Positions 13,766 to 27,875 of a DNA stretch of 64,000 nt are shown piece by piece. Within the stretch, counting starts at the first letter, position 1; the number at the start of each line of letters is the position of its first letter. The position numbers and the translations under genes are program-made. A model generated the notes under the pieces. The model did no database searches. It saw only the letters and a list, made by a program, of their open reading frames with translations, and was not told the origin of the DNA. This DNA comes from Apteryx mantelli (lineage: Eukaryota; Chordata; Aves; Apterygiformes; Apterygidae): assembly GCF_036417845.1 (NCBI RefSeq), contig NC_089985.1, positions 29,346,583 through 29,410,582 of the forward strand. The letters run 5' to 3'.

Positions 13766-14280
13766 AATGCTAGTGAAGCTCCATCTGAAATACTATTACT
13801 GGCTTTTGGTCTTCCCATTCAAGAGAGACACTGAGACTATGGAGAGATCTGGTGGAAGTTTGCCAAGATGGTCAGGGCCTAGAGCACCAGCCTGTGAGGA
13901 GAGACTGAGGGACCTGGGCTTGTTTAGCCTGGTAAAGATAAAGTATATAGCAGGGTATAAAGACGGTATAATGGCAGGCTATAACTGCTTGAAGTGCAGT
14001 TACAAAGATAACTAAGGTAAACTGTCCTTTTGGTAGCAGATAGTATAACAAGGGGCACTGACTATAAGTTGTGGCTTGGGAGATTCATGTTGTACATTAG
14101 AAGAAATGTTTGTGTGAAAAGGGTAGAGCAACGCTGCAGCAGGTTACCCAGAGAAGCTGCGGAGGTTTTGAAATCTCGGCTAGATAAAGCTGCGGCTGAC
14201 TGGATCTGTAGACAACTTCAAGCAGGAGGTTGAATTAGATGATCTCCAGAAGTCCTTTAAAAACAACACTTCTGTTTAGT
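13766..14280 (+). mobile_element. CR1 LINE, truncated 3' part
   Basis: The sequence follows the end of CR1 ORF2 and the CR1 3' region closely. It starts with the block encoding the reverse-transcriptase C-terminus (gtgaagctccatctgaaata, ttttggtcttccc, aagagagacactgag), then ccaagatggtcagggcctag, the hallmark gaggagagactgagggacct gggcttgtttagcctgg, a central part matching the 'ggcaggctataactgc' and 'ggttacccagagaagctgcgg' blocks, and finally ggttgaattagatgatctcc agaagtcct. It is 5'-truncated like most CR1 copies, has internal deletions and stops, and lacks a clean 8-bp 3' microsatellite, so it is an old dead copy. It supports a sauropsid, probably avian, source. The exact subfamily cannot be set by eye. 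Confidence 0.88.
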
Positions 14281-17200
14281 CATCAACACTGATGAATTTG
14301 AGTCCAAGGGCAGAGTATGGAGTTTGAAATGAAGGGGGGTGAGGTAGAAGAGGGTCTGATGATGGTGTCAGGCAGAGAACAGACATTACGACTGCTACTA
14401 CAGATTCTTGTAGTGAGCTCGGCAGTCTCATGAGAAATTATAGCTGGATGGTACATTACATGACTCATGAACTGAGAAAGTAGAAATATACACTGTAGGG
14501 GTAGAAAAATGAGGACTTTGTGCAAAATTTATTCTCCAAATCTAGGTTAAACCTCAGTTTATTTCTTTAAAATGTGTATATTATAGGCTTTTTAAAAGGT
14601 GCTTGTTGTAAAGTGTGCCTTAACAATAAAAACATGCAGATACATTCTGTTTAGTTTGAACAAAGCCAGAAGGAAACTGTGGTATCAAACAAAATATGTA
14701 CTTAATGGAGTGATGACTATAAAGGCTAATTATGACGACTAAATAACAGAATTGCTGTCCTGGCACATTCCCATGTTAATTCTTAATTTAAAAAAATTCT
14801 TCCTGCTGATTTTTCTGACTTCCTGTGCACTGACAGTTGTTGGTGGATTGGTCTATATAAAGATTATGCATTGCTGATAAATTTTCAGTTACGAAAAATT
14901 AACAAGCTTGCCCTGTCCAGCTGAAAAGTATAATTCTAACATTTACTGCTAGTAGTATTTAAACAGTGCAAATGACTTGGATGAGAGGGAGGATTTGATC
15001 TTTTCTTCTTTGAGGTTTCTGTGAAATTCAGTCATGTGTTTCCATAGCAGTCATAGAGCAATAATAACTTATATTTTTTAACCACTCTTTTTAACTATTT
15101 CCTGTGCAATTAGGAAGGACTAGGACAAAGGGGATAAAGTTATAGCATCAGTTACTAGGTAGCACACATGATCTTCAAGCAAGATTGAACGTTAACTCAA
15201 CGGGGTGGAAGCTGTTCTTCTCTGACTGGTTTGGACCATGTAGAAGTCCTTCTGATATTGCTGGATTCATCTGTATAAACATGTCCTGAGTTTGGGAAAT
15301 TTGGCAGAGTCTCTTCTCTTCTCTCTTTTTTTCTTTTTCCCCAAGCCCTGCTGCTTGTGAGAATGAATTAGTTTTAAGCAAGGAGCACCTGATTTAACTG
15401 TGGACTCAAATGCTGATTTTTCAGTGATAGAGGACAGACTTAACCATGCCTTTTATCTACAATTTTTGATTAGCATTTTGTGCTTCAGCATCATCATCAT
15501 CTTGAAGTTTAAATTCTGAGGAGATTTTCTAATTTACCCAAAATGTGGAATATTTGAGATAACAGAATGAAGCCCTGCAGGTCATGCATTTTCCAGTAGC
15601 AGCAAAGTCAGTTCTGCTTACTTAAGCTAATATTCTTTTTAATACTCTTTCTGTGTCTTGCACTAAGTATGAGAATAGGAGCAAGAAGAACAGAGAGTCT
15701 CCTCGGTGACTTGCACATGTTTTCACCAAAGTCATTGGTTAGGAAAGAGTAGAGAAACAGTAACAATCAGTATGAGGTTGGCTAAAACACATTATGTATT
15801 TCTGTTGTCTCTTTTTAGAAGCTTGAGATGATTAAGGATGTGTTGCTTGACAAAAGTTAATCACCTGACAGTGTTTAGGTAGGGAATTACTAGTGTATTA
15901 TGGAGTGGCAAGGGTAAAGCACTACAGTCAGATAACTGGAAACATTTGTTACAGTCTAGTTTTATGCAGCTTAGAAAGCTCACATGTGTCTGTCAGACTC
16001 TGGAAATGCTAACAGACCTCATCGGGCCCAACAGAAATCATCTTGCATTCAGAGACTTAATGTATTCTATTAAACTTCAGGAATAAGTCTGTATAGCTAG
16101 TCTGGGTGAAAGTTTTTCATGTTTATTAGAAAAGAAATGAACAAATTACAGGAAGTAGTTTGCATTTCCAAACAATAAGATGCTTTGCTGCTTTATTCAA
16201 CAGGAGTATATCTCTGTAAAGGCCAACACACTAAATTAAAATACTTTTTTCTTTCAGTGTGAATCAGTAGCCTCCTTCTTCAAATAATCATAAATCATAA
16301 ATCTGATTGTGTCTAACATTGATTTAGTTTTTCATTATATCAGAGATCATTTTTTGCCTTCTGTTTTTGTGTCTTCTCATTGTATTGTTCATTTTTGTAC
16401 GATCTTCTTTTTAAGCCATCTTTCATGGTACGCCACCTGCTGCTGTAAGCATTGTGAGGGGGAGGTCACTGCAGATCCTTGCACTAAAGGATCTTGGTGT
16501 GCTTGGTTGTACTTGTGAATCGTGAGGTGCCTGCGTATTTCCATTGTAGACATAGCTCCCTCCCTTCCTCATCTTTGAATATGCACTACCTGCTTACCCA
16601 TTGAAAGACGTGACTTTCAGGCTCCAAAGCAATGATCTGCAAAAGATGCACATTAGCATTCTGCTAGACAGTCATGCAAGGTCACCCAAGGTAAGCTGCC
16701 AGCTGTCCGGTTTACCAAAGCTAGTACAATGGAAGTGAGTGAAATTGTTTGCATTATTAGGTAAAGCAGATTCTTAGTGGGGGACAGCTACACTCACCTG
16801 AGCAAAGGTTGCCACAACAATGTTTTATACTGAAATGTTTTCTTAAATAGTCTAAAGACTCATTTTGACTACTTAACTGAAGAAATTGATACCATAAAGG
16901 AGACACTGTGAGGACGTTATCTGGAACGCTTCTGCTTTTGAATATTTACTACTCTTGTTTGTGGCTAACAGTATGATTAAATGTTTTTATAGGCTAATCT
17001 TGCATTTCCTTTTTAAAAAATAAGAAAAGAATTGACTAATATACTTACAGGAGGAGAGCAGAGTTAAGTGTTCTCTCCTTTTCAAGCACTGGCATTTTCA
17101 ATGTACATTGGTACTCCTATTGGTTAAACATACCCTATTCTTAAGAATGTGTAAGCTAGGACTTAGCAGATAGATCAAGTACCTGGCATTAATCCAAGGT

Positions 17201-20200
17201 CTAATTCTTAATCTTCTGTAGAATGGATATGGTAGATAAATTTCTCAATGGCCAATTTTAAAAACTATTCACTCAAACCTGACATAGCCCATTTCACTCT
17301 GTCTTTAATAGGGTACCTAATAACTTTTTCTGATGTGGCACATAAAGCTCTGGTATTTTGTTTTCTTTTTATTGTCAGATGCAAACATGTTCATGTATTT
17401 ACAGTCAATAAAGCTATCAGTGCTATACCTGGATTTAGATTAATAATTTCAACCTTTCACTCTGAGATGTCTGGTTTAGGCTGCTGCTGCATGTTTTTGT
17501 ATCCTTTGATCACATACTGGCTGTCAGATCAGTTGCAGTATTTCTGCCTTTGAATCACTCTTAGAAGCGGGACAATCCATTACTGTATTTTCGTTTATAC
17601 TATTCACAAGTTATCTGTTAAACAAACAAGGTTTCAGTTCAGGAGCAGTGCGAGTTACATATATCAGCAGCTAATAAAGATGAAGGTAATCCCAAAGTCC
17701 CTTCTTATTTAATGTCTCTGTCTCTGATAGCCTGTTTTCTTTACCCCGTTAACACTCTGACTTTGATTTTGTGCAGTTTCTGAGGAAGGTGATTGTATAC
17801 TAGAACTTACCTTCAAGGAACAATACTTTCAAAGAGGTGCAGTATTACCTATGCATGGATCATATGCAGGAAAAAATGTGTGGGCTGAGACAGCAAATCT
17901 ACAGACTGTGTAGGAAGGAAGAAATACCGTCCTTAGTCACAGTAACATATAGAATTAGTGAATGTCTACATTCGCCCAGGGAGCCAAGTTTTAGAGCTGA
18001 GTTATAGTTTGTCCTGACTTTTTTCTCTCTCAGAGTATCCTAACAGATCATTTCTGCAGTGAGCAAGCAAGTTAGTGATCACATGCTGCTCTTTTTTCTC
18101 TACCGTACTTTTGCCATACTTGCATGAGATAAAATGCATCCATCCCTTAAAGCCACTGCTGCTATTCTGTGTAGCAGACCATAGGTTGGATTAGCACTCG
18201 TGACAAAACGTGACACCTCTTGATAATAGGGATTTATATTTCTTCAGTACACGTTGACTCTCTCGGGATTTTTCCCATAGAATAGCATGTAAGTATAAAT
18301 AACAAATAAGATTTTTCACTAAATATCTTGACACATTTTACTGGATTTACATTCACTTTCACAGTTTCTGTTTCATGCTTTCTTTCCTCCATCTAAGAGC
18401 AGTCACGGTGGCAATATAAAAATAACTTTCAAATTGAATTTTTCAAGATTGTCCTCTTCTGCTATTTCTTACTGCTTCCCACTTCCCTTATGATTTCATG
18501 TTTCTTTCTAGTCTTCTCCCTGAAAATCAAGATCTCCTTATGCTTTGCATTACCAGCTGTCAGGCGTGCTGCAGTATAGGCTGATATGCCACTGTGTTAG
18601 CTTGCTTTGGCACTGTTGGCAGCACTCTGCTGTCATGCTCAATTGAGACAGAAAGGACCATTTCCTACTGGAAAATTAATTCATGAAAAGTGACTTTTGT
18701 TTTTGTAACAGAATTGTTTTGAAAGAAATTAAACACAAAGAAGTTTGCATTACAATAAATTAGTTCTTAATTTTATAAAGGTTTAAGTGTCAGATATAAA
18801 TTAACTAAATGGTGAGGCCAACTATTTTGTGAAATTACAGCCTCAGATTGCATCAGATGTGACTTGAGCACAAATTCCATCAACTGAGATGATTTTTTGA
18901 TTTTGTTTTTTTCCCCTGACATAACTGGTTTTGAGCAAAAGTGGACGTAACCCCAGGCATCTGGGAATTATCTTTGGAAAAGGAGTAGTAGCCAACTTAA
19001 TTGCATCCTTTTGTGAAAGGGAGAAGCAACGTCAGGATGATGATTAGGGAGATGCTCTTTCTCCTGACCTGTTCTCTTCCTCCATCCTGCAAAGGAGAGG
19101 AAGAAGTAGAACGTCTTCTACGTTTACCTTTTTCTCCTTTCTAGTCATGGTCTTTCTATCCTTTTTGCTTTCTTTAGAAGAGGGTTTCCTTTTACAGGTA
19201 GTGCTTCTAGTCTTGAAGGCCCAATGATAGTGGACTAGTAATCTTAAGGCTAGCGTAAAATGTGGTAGTAGTTTTGCTGTAAGTCCTCACATAATTCTTT
19301 TTAGTCTTTATTGACTACCTTAATTATGGGGTTTTTTTGATCCACCTACTAAGCTGACCAAACTAACCAATGTATAAATCTCTTAATATGGAGCATGAGC
19401 TGCTTCTGTACTTCTGAATTAAACCGACTTATGCACTGTCTTGCAGTCCTCTCTGGTGTTTAATTGTTATCATGGTCCCTGATGTGGTTTTTGCTCGTGG
19501 CAGCTGGTGGTCTCCCAGACAGTGTTTGCACATGGTTCAGTGTATAGCAAGTGCCTAGAGTGTTCTCAATAGTCAGTTTTGGATGCAGCCCCCCCTCTTT
19601 TGGGGGAAAAATTCAGACATGTAGGTGTGAGCTATCTCATGTTGCTTAATCTTATTGGCAGAGAGCAGTCTCTTTTTAAAATTTTATTTAAAAGACTATT
19701 TAAAATGTAGCCTGTGTGCCCACTTGTGGGGGCTGTTAGGCTTCAGTAGTTGTTTCTGGCCTTTTCCCAGGATAGACAAGCCTAGACTTCTGTTCTTGGA
19801 GGTTTCAGGATGGATGACCTTTCATGCAAGTCTTTCATAGGCAATGTTTTATCCTCACTACTGTTTATAGGATAGCAATTTCTTGTTGCATCATCCAGTT
19901 TTCACCTTTGTTAGAAGGAATGGCTGTACTACAGGTTATGTTGATATAATAGAAGAAGCAGAAAGAAAATCAATTTAGAGGAGGTCTCCTTGTACAAGTT
20001 ATACAAACATTTAGAGCAGTAAACTGGTGCTTGGTCTGGTAAATGGAAATGAGATATAGAGAGCCTTTATACTAATGTAATTTTTTTCGGAGGAGTTTAT
20101 ATTGCTATATCTGTTAAAACTAATACTGAAAGTGGTATTAGTAACTGACATAGTTACACTGGTAGAATTTATCTGGTGTAGAGCAATTCATTCCGTGCTG

Positions 20201-20251
20201 GGCATTTTAAAGGCATTTTTCAAACTGAATGTATGTAAGTACTTGAAAATT

Positions 20252-20315
20252 CAGGCCTGGCAGGAACCTCTGGGTCATAAAGTTCAATTTCTGTCTGTCA
20301 CAGGCACCATCACTT
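20252..20315 (-). mobile_element. Probable CR1 3'-end fragment
   Basis: On the + strand, ggcaggaacctctgggtcat followed by aagttcaatttctgtctgtc and acaggcacc resembles the reverse complement of the CR1 3' end, where 'aggtccc...ttccaacc' precedes the terminal repeat. The match is short and diverged. Confidence 0.45.
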
Positions 20316-20790
20316 GATAGGAAAATTGCAAAGATAAATGCACCAAAAAGCTTATTTTTCTCAAAAATTTTTACTTTTTATTTGGTTAAAATGCAACATA
20401 GAAACTTCTAGGTGTAATTCACTTTTTTGAGCTAAAAGGAATGTCACTATTATTAGATACTTCTAAGTTTGCAATGTATCAATAACTATAAACAGTGAAT
20501 AAAATGGTAGCTCATTTTGCTATGGTAGCTCAGGCCTGACTCATGATCAGAAACAAAGGCAGAAGTGGATCAGAAAACCCCTAGAAAAACATATGTTGAA
20601 ATATTCTTCAGGTTGATCAGAGAAGGGAAAAGAGTTGGGATGAAAGCATCAAGGAAAACTGTTGTAAAGTCATATATACGCTTATAATATTTGGTCAAAA
20701 AAAGATACTCATTAATGGTCAGTAAGAACTTGCTGAGGTTGTTGGTTGGCTCACTGATCTGCATAACCTTTTCATAGTTGATTTTTGTTA

Positions 20791-20825
20791 GATTTGAGCA
20801 TATAGTATGATTTGAGCATATAGTA
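20791..20825. repeat. 18-bp tandem duplication
   Basis: Two copies of GATTTGAGCATATAGTA separated by one T, identical to each other, so a recent duplication. Confidence 0.9.
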
Positions 20826-21213
20826 CTAGGAGGAGGGGGTATGTTCTTTCACTTAACAAAATACCATGCGATAGCTTTAGTTGACAGCACTGCACTATCA
20901 TAATAGTGAATACTACACATTGTCACACGTGCAGAGATCATTTACCAGGACTTACTCTTGCACTTTGTTCAGCAACCCTCAAATGCCCAAAGTTAATTGA
21001 TACGCTTGTTTATCATAGCTGCTAGTTCAAGTTAATGATTTGTTCCACATACGTCCTCATCCAGTTGAGGAGACTCATCTACAGAAGAGAAGAATCAGAA
21101 CTCTCTTTTTGTAGTCTTGACGGGTAGTACATCACTGAGTATGTATACCAGAAGTTCAAGGCATTTAAGCAAAAATTTTGAGAGAACAATTTTGAACTTT
21201 ACCTCCAAAATAC

Positions 21214-21252
21214 CTGTGTGTGTGTGTGCATAAATTTATACATATATATATA
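21214..21252. repeat. Compound TG and TA microsatellite
   Basis: A (TG)n run followed by gcataaattta and a (TA)n run. Confidence 0.9.
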
Positions 21253-21677
21253 ACAGTGTAGTTCGATTGGCTTGATTTTTTTCAGAAAATAAACAAATCT
21301 ACAAAATAATCTTTCTTGATCTTGAAAGATTCCTGTCAACCTAAATTTGTTTTAAATCTAAATCTGATTACTTTAGAAGAAATATTTATACTATTAGCAC
21401 CTCCTTTTTTCTTTAATAATGCTTTCTAAGGCTCAAAATTGTCTTTATAATTTTTCTCTACCTTCTTACTCCTCTGACATTTTAAGAAAGGTCTTTTTCT
21501 GTGATTGACCAAGGAAGGTGTTTGACTATGCAAAGGAATGCTGTCTCTGTCTAGACAAAAAGCATTGCCAAATGTACAAAGTCCTTGATAGAACAGGCAA
21601 GCATTTTTTCCTGCTAACATTCAGTTTATAGTAACTTTAGGTGTTGCAAGTATTTCATTTGGAGATTTGAGATAAGG

Positions 21678-21695
21678 TTTTTTTTTTTTTTTTTT
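21678..21695. repeat. Poly-T tract (18 T)
   Basis: Uninterrupted T18. No recognisable retroposon body lies next to it, so it is listed as a homopolymer. Confidence 0.9.
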
Positions 21696-22745
21696 AGGTT
21701 TGCGGTGGAGACTGTGGAGATAGTGTTTGAGATCTCAGTGAATATTTTGTTCTGTGTACAGTGGTTTTATATATAGAACTGTGACTAAAAATGGGCTTAT
21801 GTATCTGGTATCCATAAATCAAGGTGCTGTGTCAGCTAGCAGTATCCTGCTAGAAGAGAAGTTACCTCCAATTCACACTGACTGTGGATAGCTAAATAAA
21901 CAACGATATGCTTGCCAGTCAGGAATCATACCTCCAAGGATGATGCAAATTAGTAAGGAAATAAGTAAAAACATTCATTCTGCCCACCACAGCTGAGTTA
22001 ACGTGAGTATTTGTGCAAAGTAAGGTTTATTATTAAAGTGCTGCTATATTGCTAAGTACCTGCCTATGATGAACAAAGCCAAGGAGCAACTTTCATAGCT
22101 AAGAGGCTTATTTAGTGTACTGATCCTGGCACTTAAATGTGCCTTTGGAGGCACGTTTATTTTCCACTTGCATTCTGCCTTTCCTTGCCTAGTACATTTG
22201 AGAGAATGAATTAGTAAGGGAGCAGAACAAGCAGGTCTGTATTTCTGTTGTGTGAGATTGTCTCTAGTTCTTGACTGGGAGAATCCTTGGCTCTGAAGTT
22301 GTTTTAAGCTCTGATGCTTGAACATTAACAGCGGTATATTCATGCTCTGTACCTTCCACATTACCTCTGTAGTTGGTATGTATTTAAAAAAAATTGATGG
22401 GATTTCAAAAGAATTAATGCTACAACTAGTTACCTGAACCAGCGTTTTACTCAGCAGTGGAGAACTTGAAACCTTTTCGAACAGCTCAAAAAGACCTGAA
22501 TACTTCCTGAAAAGCCACTCGATTGTGAATTGTCCTGCAGAAAGTAATAAACAATTGGAAAGGCTTTTTGAAATGGATGATAATTTTTCCTGATATTTCC
22601 ACAGAGCACAATAAAATAATTACTTCATTCAGTTGTCACCTCCTCGGAGCACAGATCATTGTTCTTGAAGTCTGGGAAGTAACTGGCATGCTGCGAGTGC
22701 TAAGTCATCATTGGCGCAGCAGTCCTCTCTCGTAAAATCCCTTTA

Positions 22746-22774
22746 AGTAGATCAGCTGTTTCAGTAGATCAGCT
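22746..22774. repeat. 17-bp-spaced direct repeat
   Basis: AGTAGATCAGCT occurs twice, 17 bases apart. Confidence 0.85.
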
Positions 22775-24182
22775 CCAGTAATTCAGAGCTTGCTTACTTA
22801 ATTTTTCTTAAGCACATTAAACAGTTCTCGAGGAATTGTGGCTGTAATCTCTGAAATATTGCCAGATTTCTTTGATTCTGCTCTAATTATTTATTTCATA
22901 TAAAGTAAGTCTTTCATACTTCCTTATACTCTGTTCATTACAAATTTGTGGGTATTCCTCTTTCCTCAAGCTCTTACTTGGAGCTTAAAAACACTGCAAA
23001 CAGCAACGGAAAGCCAGAGCTGGAGGAAGGAAGAGATGTGCATTTACTGTCCTCTCTTTTGCAACAGTGTGTTGACTCCCAGTACAGAGACTAACCCTGC
23101 AGTCCCTGGCTCTTACCTGACAGACCGTCTGCAGGTCAATTAACCATCCACGGATGGATCCGTTTTGACTAGAATGGGTGTAAATTAGTCCTTTTGAGTC
23201 TGGAAAATGTGTCTTGCTCACTGCATGGAAGTAATTCTGCCTGAGCTCTGGGGAAAGGCCTTGTTTTTGTAGGGATTTTTTTTTGCTTGCTTTCTTCTCA
23301 TATTACTGAAACTCCTAGATTCAGACCTCTGTAGTACAAGGATTGAGGAATGATTGATGAAAACCTTGAATCATACTTTGAAAATGTAGCACACACTGTG
23401 CTTTTCCAATAGAAGAAAGCAGTATACTTGAAAGCTTTAAAACATGTTTTCATATTAATTTGCTGTCACTTAAATGGTCTTTGAAGAAAATGTTTCTGGA
23501 TTCTGAATTTTCAGTCATAACTACAGTGCATTTTAAGTTTTAAGGGAAATGATGCATTTTGTTTGTAAAGCATTCTACTGCTGCTGTCCAGGCCAGTTCT
23601 TGGGCTTGCTTGAAACCAGTAGGACACATTACTTCACTGGCATTGCGCAAGTGTTGGTGCTGTTTTAATTTATAATTCAGCTGAACACCGATGGGCACTT
23701 GCAGCAAAAATGGGAAAGAGAGTGAATAATCCCTCTCGCCTTTTGAGATGTTCATAGTTGAGTTACGTTAGCAGGGTAAGAGGCTTGTATTGTTAACAGT
23801 GCAGAATCGACTCTGTAAACTCAGAAGACTTCTTTCTGTGGGGATTTCAATCCAGCATCTTTCATCAGTGCTCTGTTAGTCTGAAACTAAATTAAAAGAT
23901 TTTCTTGGGTTTCTGCTGCTAAATTTGTGTTTTATGTGCCTTAGTGGAGGGAAAGAATCCGCAGTAGTACACACATTCCTGTTTAAATAACTTACTGCTC
24001 TTAACTATATAAGAAAAATATTTTATTATGGACTTAAAGTATGCTTTTGTTTCACTTGAAGCAAAATAATCCCTTAGGTACATACTTTTAACAGCATTGT
24101 ACCTGCAACTCTTAAATTTCCATAATTTAACTTGGTAAACATTGTAAGAAGTTTCATAATTGTTAACTTCATTTCTTCCTAG

Positions 24183-24258
24183 GCCTCCAAAGGATGAATT
24201 AGCAGCAGAACCACTAAAGTATGCTGAACAACTTCCTGTGGCTCAGATAATACACCAG
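24183..24258 (+). CDS. PIGK: PIGK penultimate coding exon (GPI transamidase catalytic subunit)
   Basis: This 76-nt exon encodes part of the lumenal stretch just before the membrane anchor of PIGK, the caspase-like (C13 family) cysteine protease of the ER GPI-transamidase complex, which cleaves the C-terminal signal of precursor proteins and attaches the GPI anchor. The first base completes a codon begun in the previous exon. The remaining 25 codons read PPKDELAAEP then LKYAEQLPVAQIIHQ. The second part matches the end of vertebrate PIGK as I know it, while the first ten residues differ from the human protein. Borders are clean: a pyrimidine-rich acceptor ending cttcctag and the donor CAG|gtatgc. 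The exon ends on a codon boundary and its length is not a multiple of three, so skipping it would shift the frame. Catalytic His and Cys lie in upstream exons outside the window. Confidence 0.95.
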
Positions 24259-27200
24259 GTATGCCTTTCTGTTTTAAGGATTTTCTTTGAGGATAAACAA
24301 CATCTGTAATGCGCTTTTCTGGGTCATAGAGAAGCAATGTGCTTATGCTGAAAGTATGTAAAAACAACATATTCTTGTTCAGATGACAACTATTAAATTT
24401 TAAAAGTGTTATTCAGAACACGCCAATGAAAAGATGCTTGCTGTATGACACAATTTTCACTTCAGAGGTTGCTGTTAAAATTGTACGTGTCTACTGATTT
24501 AAAAGAAAAAAATCCATGAATTTCTTCTATTTCGCATCTTGATCCAAATCATATTCCCATTCCTGAAAACACAGCTGAACTGTAGCATCATTATTGTGGT
24601 ATAATTGTCATGAAGAGCTGAGTAGGGAAAACAATCTCCCTTCCCAATATAATTCTAAATGAGGTGTTAGCAGTATTTCTATCTCCAACTACTGCAGTGT
24701 CCTTGTACTTTCTACTTTGTACAGGTTTTTTGCTTGATTTTTGTTTTTTGCATGATGAAAAAGAGATTAAGATTTTTGCCTAGTTTATACCTTCTAACTG
24801 TGTCTAAATCAGTGGAATAGCACTTAAATAGATGCACAAATGAGGGTTGACGTGGACATTTGAGTTGGGATTGAATAACAGGATACAGTTTTTATTTCAG
24901 CCTGTCTAATTTAATCAATCTGTGACCAGAAGGGGCAAGAGATCTTTTCTATGCAGAAGATTCTATCCTCTCTTTTCTCAGAGTTCAAGGTCTAACTAGC
25001 TTAATTCTCAGTCCGTCCTACTGGTGGACTAGATGTTGGTAGCCCAGCCTGCATTCATATTTCTTCCTTCTGCAGCTTGATTCTTGACTGTTAATGACAG
25101 TGGACTCTGCCTGCTCTGTGGAATGACCTGTGGCCAATAACATGCATGAAAGTTGTGACGTACTGTAAAACATAGGTCTTGAAACTTAGTATCTCCCTTC
25201 TTGGTGATGCTCTCAAAAAAGCAAAAAGATACTACTCTGTTTCAGTTAATTTGGAATTTTCTCAGGAAAATCTATTTTTGGACTTATTTTGGGGTACCTG
25301 TCCTGCTTCAGGGATTGAGAAACTGTAAATTTTCTGAAGTCAGGACTGAATAGTTCAGGTTACTGTTTCCCTGATTGTATCTTACAATATGGAATATATC
25401 AGCTAATCAGGTTTACTCTGAAAAAGTGGGGAAGATCATGACAGTTCACCTTGGGAGACAGAATGATACAGTCCATTTACTGCCTTGAGACAACAAAAAC
25501 TTCCAACCTGAAAAATGGGACCTGATATTGGTCAGGATAGTAATAAGCCAGAGTAGACAATGTTCAGTACAGCCATGGCTTCAGACTTAGCTGGAGTTGA
25601 ACAGTTAAAGATCAACAGGAGCAAATGAAAGTCCACCAAATGTCAAAGTGGCTTACAAAATCCCATGAGAATTATTTATTATTGTAGATCTTTCTTTTTC
25701 TTTGTCAATCAGTGTTTTTAAGCAATTGAGTTATTGCTGCAGGCAATCTAGTTTTACCTTAAAGGAAACATGAGCTTTATTTTAAAAGTTTCAAGTGTAC
25801 AGGTCTTTTCTGCAAGACGTGAACACAAGGGATTTTTAAAACTTTTGGCTGAAATCTGCACCTCTGGGAGGAATATCTGATGTGTTCAGAACATGGAAGA
25901 TTGGAAATCAGGACCAGTTTGTATGTCAGAAACTCCCTGGTGTTGTCAGAGCTTCAAATGACCCAACAGCCTGCAAATGTCACATTTAAAATTCTGTGTT
26001 CATGCCTGACTCTCAGCATAAATGAATTAAACAGCAGAGCAGGCAGCCAGTCAATATGTTCTTAACAGTGAGAGTGAGCAGTGAAACAGTTTGTGGGTTG
26101 TTTGGAATCAGTAAATAGAAACTGCACAGAATGGCTCACCTAGAGGAAAATCTCAAATAGGAAACAGAATTAACCTTTAAGATGGTCAACCAGACAAAAT
26201 GTCATAGTAATATTTTTGTAGCATTAAGTAAGTAATAACCAGGGAGACTTCATTTGGCTACTGTGTGTTACATTGCAATAGAATATTGCACTCTGGAAAG
26301 GCAAAAATGTGGGGGGGTTTTATGTACTCTTATCTGCTTGCTGTATCAAATTTACCAGTATTATAGAGCTGTGATCCACACAGCAGCTAGACAGGCCTAA
26401 TTTAACTGGAAAACTCTTTGATGTAGAGAAGCAGAATAAAATGATCATTGTTCAGCTGTCACGTGAGGAAGCCAGGCATCATCTCCTAGCTTTGTATGGT
26501 GTTGATGCCATTTTTGAGCCCCAAGGGGCTTGTAGCAGCTAAGCATACTCTACACCAGTTGATTAACATTTCTAAGTTCATAACATGTCCTTCCTGAGGG
26601 ACCTTTGACAATTGGAACATGTAGTGCAAGGACCATGTTAAGTTTATATAAACAAACATTTTTTACTTTGAAAGTATCAAAAAGCAGTGAATGCTGTTTG
26701 TGGTACTAATCTCTGATGCTCCGTCCAAATGGATAATCACTGTTTGATATGGCCCTTTGCTGGTTCTGTAGCGAGTGTAAGATTTTCTCATGTTAACCCC
26801 TCTGCATTTTACCTCTAGGTAGGATTAAAAGACATCAGTAAGGATCATAAATGATTCCGATGCGTAAGACAGTTTATATTTGGCAATATATATTTGGAAT
26901 ACTTAAATTGGCAAAAACATGTAGAAAAGCACAAGGCAATCTGGTGAATAAACAGAACCAAATCTCAGCTTTCCTTCTTAAATTAAATAATTATAGTATA
27001 TTACAAGCATTCAAACCGTAATCATTTAGTCTTCAGATGAAAAATTTAAATAAATTTCTAAATAGCAAAAGTTAAGCTTTAAGAAGAATACCCCCATAAG
27101 ACATCTTTTTTAATGAGGTTCATTATATATAAAATGCTGCTATGTAAAATGAGTTTGAATAGTAAGGGCAGAAAAAATAGAGAGAATACTTAAATTCTGC

Positions 27201-27851
27201 ACTTTTGATATGGCTCAAACAGCTCTAGTGAAAGAACAGGGGAAACTGCATTTGAGAAGATTCTGTTTTCATTTATCATAAAGAATATTCATTACTGGGC
27301 CTTCAATTCAGCACAGTATTTTAATAAAAGTACTGAACTTCAGTGACACTACTCATGCTCTGAATGTTACTATGTGGTAATATATATTTGCCTAACTGTG
27401 ATTTAGGATATCGAAGAGACTTAAATTGTAGCAAAGTGACAATACAGGTGTCTTACTGATGGAAGAATGTTTTATTGATGAAAGACACATTTCAGTGGAT
27501 AAATGCCAGATGTCCTGATGTTGTTATAATTGAAAACAAAAAGGAAATGGCAAATTTGGATCAGAATCAACTTGTATACTTATTTATTATAGTCCATTGT
27601 AAAATACCAAGCAGATAAATTAGCGTGATGTTAAAAGAGAGTCAGAAGGACAGTACTGAGTTGCCCCATCTGGTCCAGCTTGAGGCGATTGACTACAGTC
27701 TACAATAATGGAAATGAAATAAGAAGTTTTAAGAAAGAAGATGGGAGAGGGATCTCTAGAGTTATAGATGGAGAGACTGATGGTCATCAAAGATGACTGA
27801 GGAAGTGCAGTGCAACTGCAGTTCTGTATTGTCTTGCAAGAAAGTCTTAGT

Positions 27852-27875
27852 TTCCATGATTTCTATGATTCTGTA
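27852..27875 (+). mobile_element. Possible CR1 terminal microsatellite
   Basis: Two and a half copies of a TGATTTCTA/TGATTCTG-type unit resemble the 3' microsatellite tail of CR1. The 200 bases before it show no clear CR1 3' body, so it may be coincidence or a very old remnant. Confidence 0.3.

Larger units (their letters stand above)
1..24182 (+). other. PIGK: PIGK intron upstream of the penultimate exon (partial)
   Basis: No PIGK exon was recognised here. I looked for the conserved segment that should precede the 24183 exon (the TDFFGSVRKVEI region) and for the STPGHRTDLF region, and found neither, so the preceding exon probably lies upstream of the window. The stretch ends in a proper acceptor at 24181-24182. 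It holds a CR1 LINE 3' end (13766-14280), an old repeat tail (10601-10690), a likely CR1 end fragment (20252-20315), homopolymer runs at 4223-4238 (A), 4738-4753 (C, one T), 7115-7126 (C) and 21678-21695 (T), a TG/TA repeat at 21214-21252, and a CTCF-like motif at 8670-8684. Two exon-like segments (944-1183 on +, 3560-3720 on -) are discussed as findings. The rest is AT-rich intron with no other feature seen. Confidence 0.75.

Noticed and set aside
1..24182. Search for further upstream PIGK exons
   Set aside because: None of the conserved blocks expected before the penultimate exon could be found on the + strand, so no exon is claimed.
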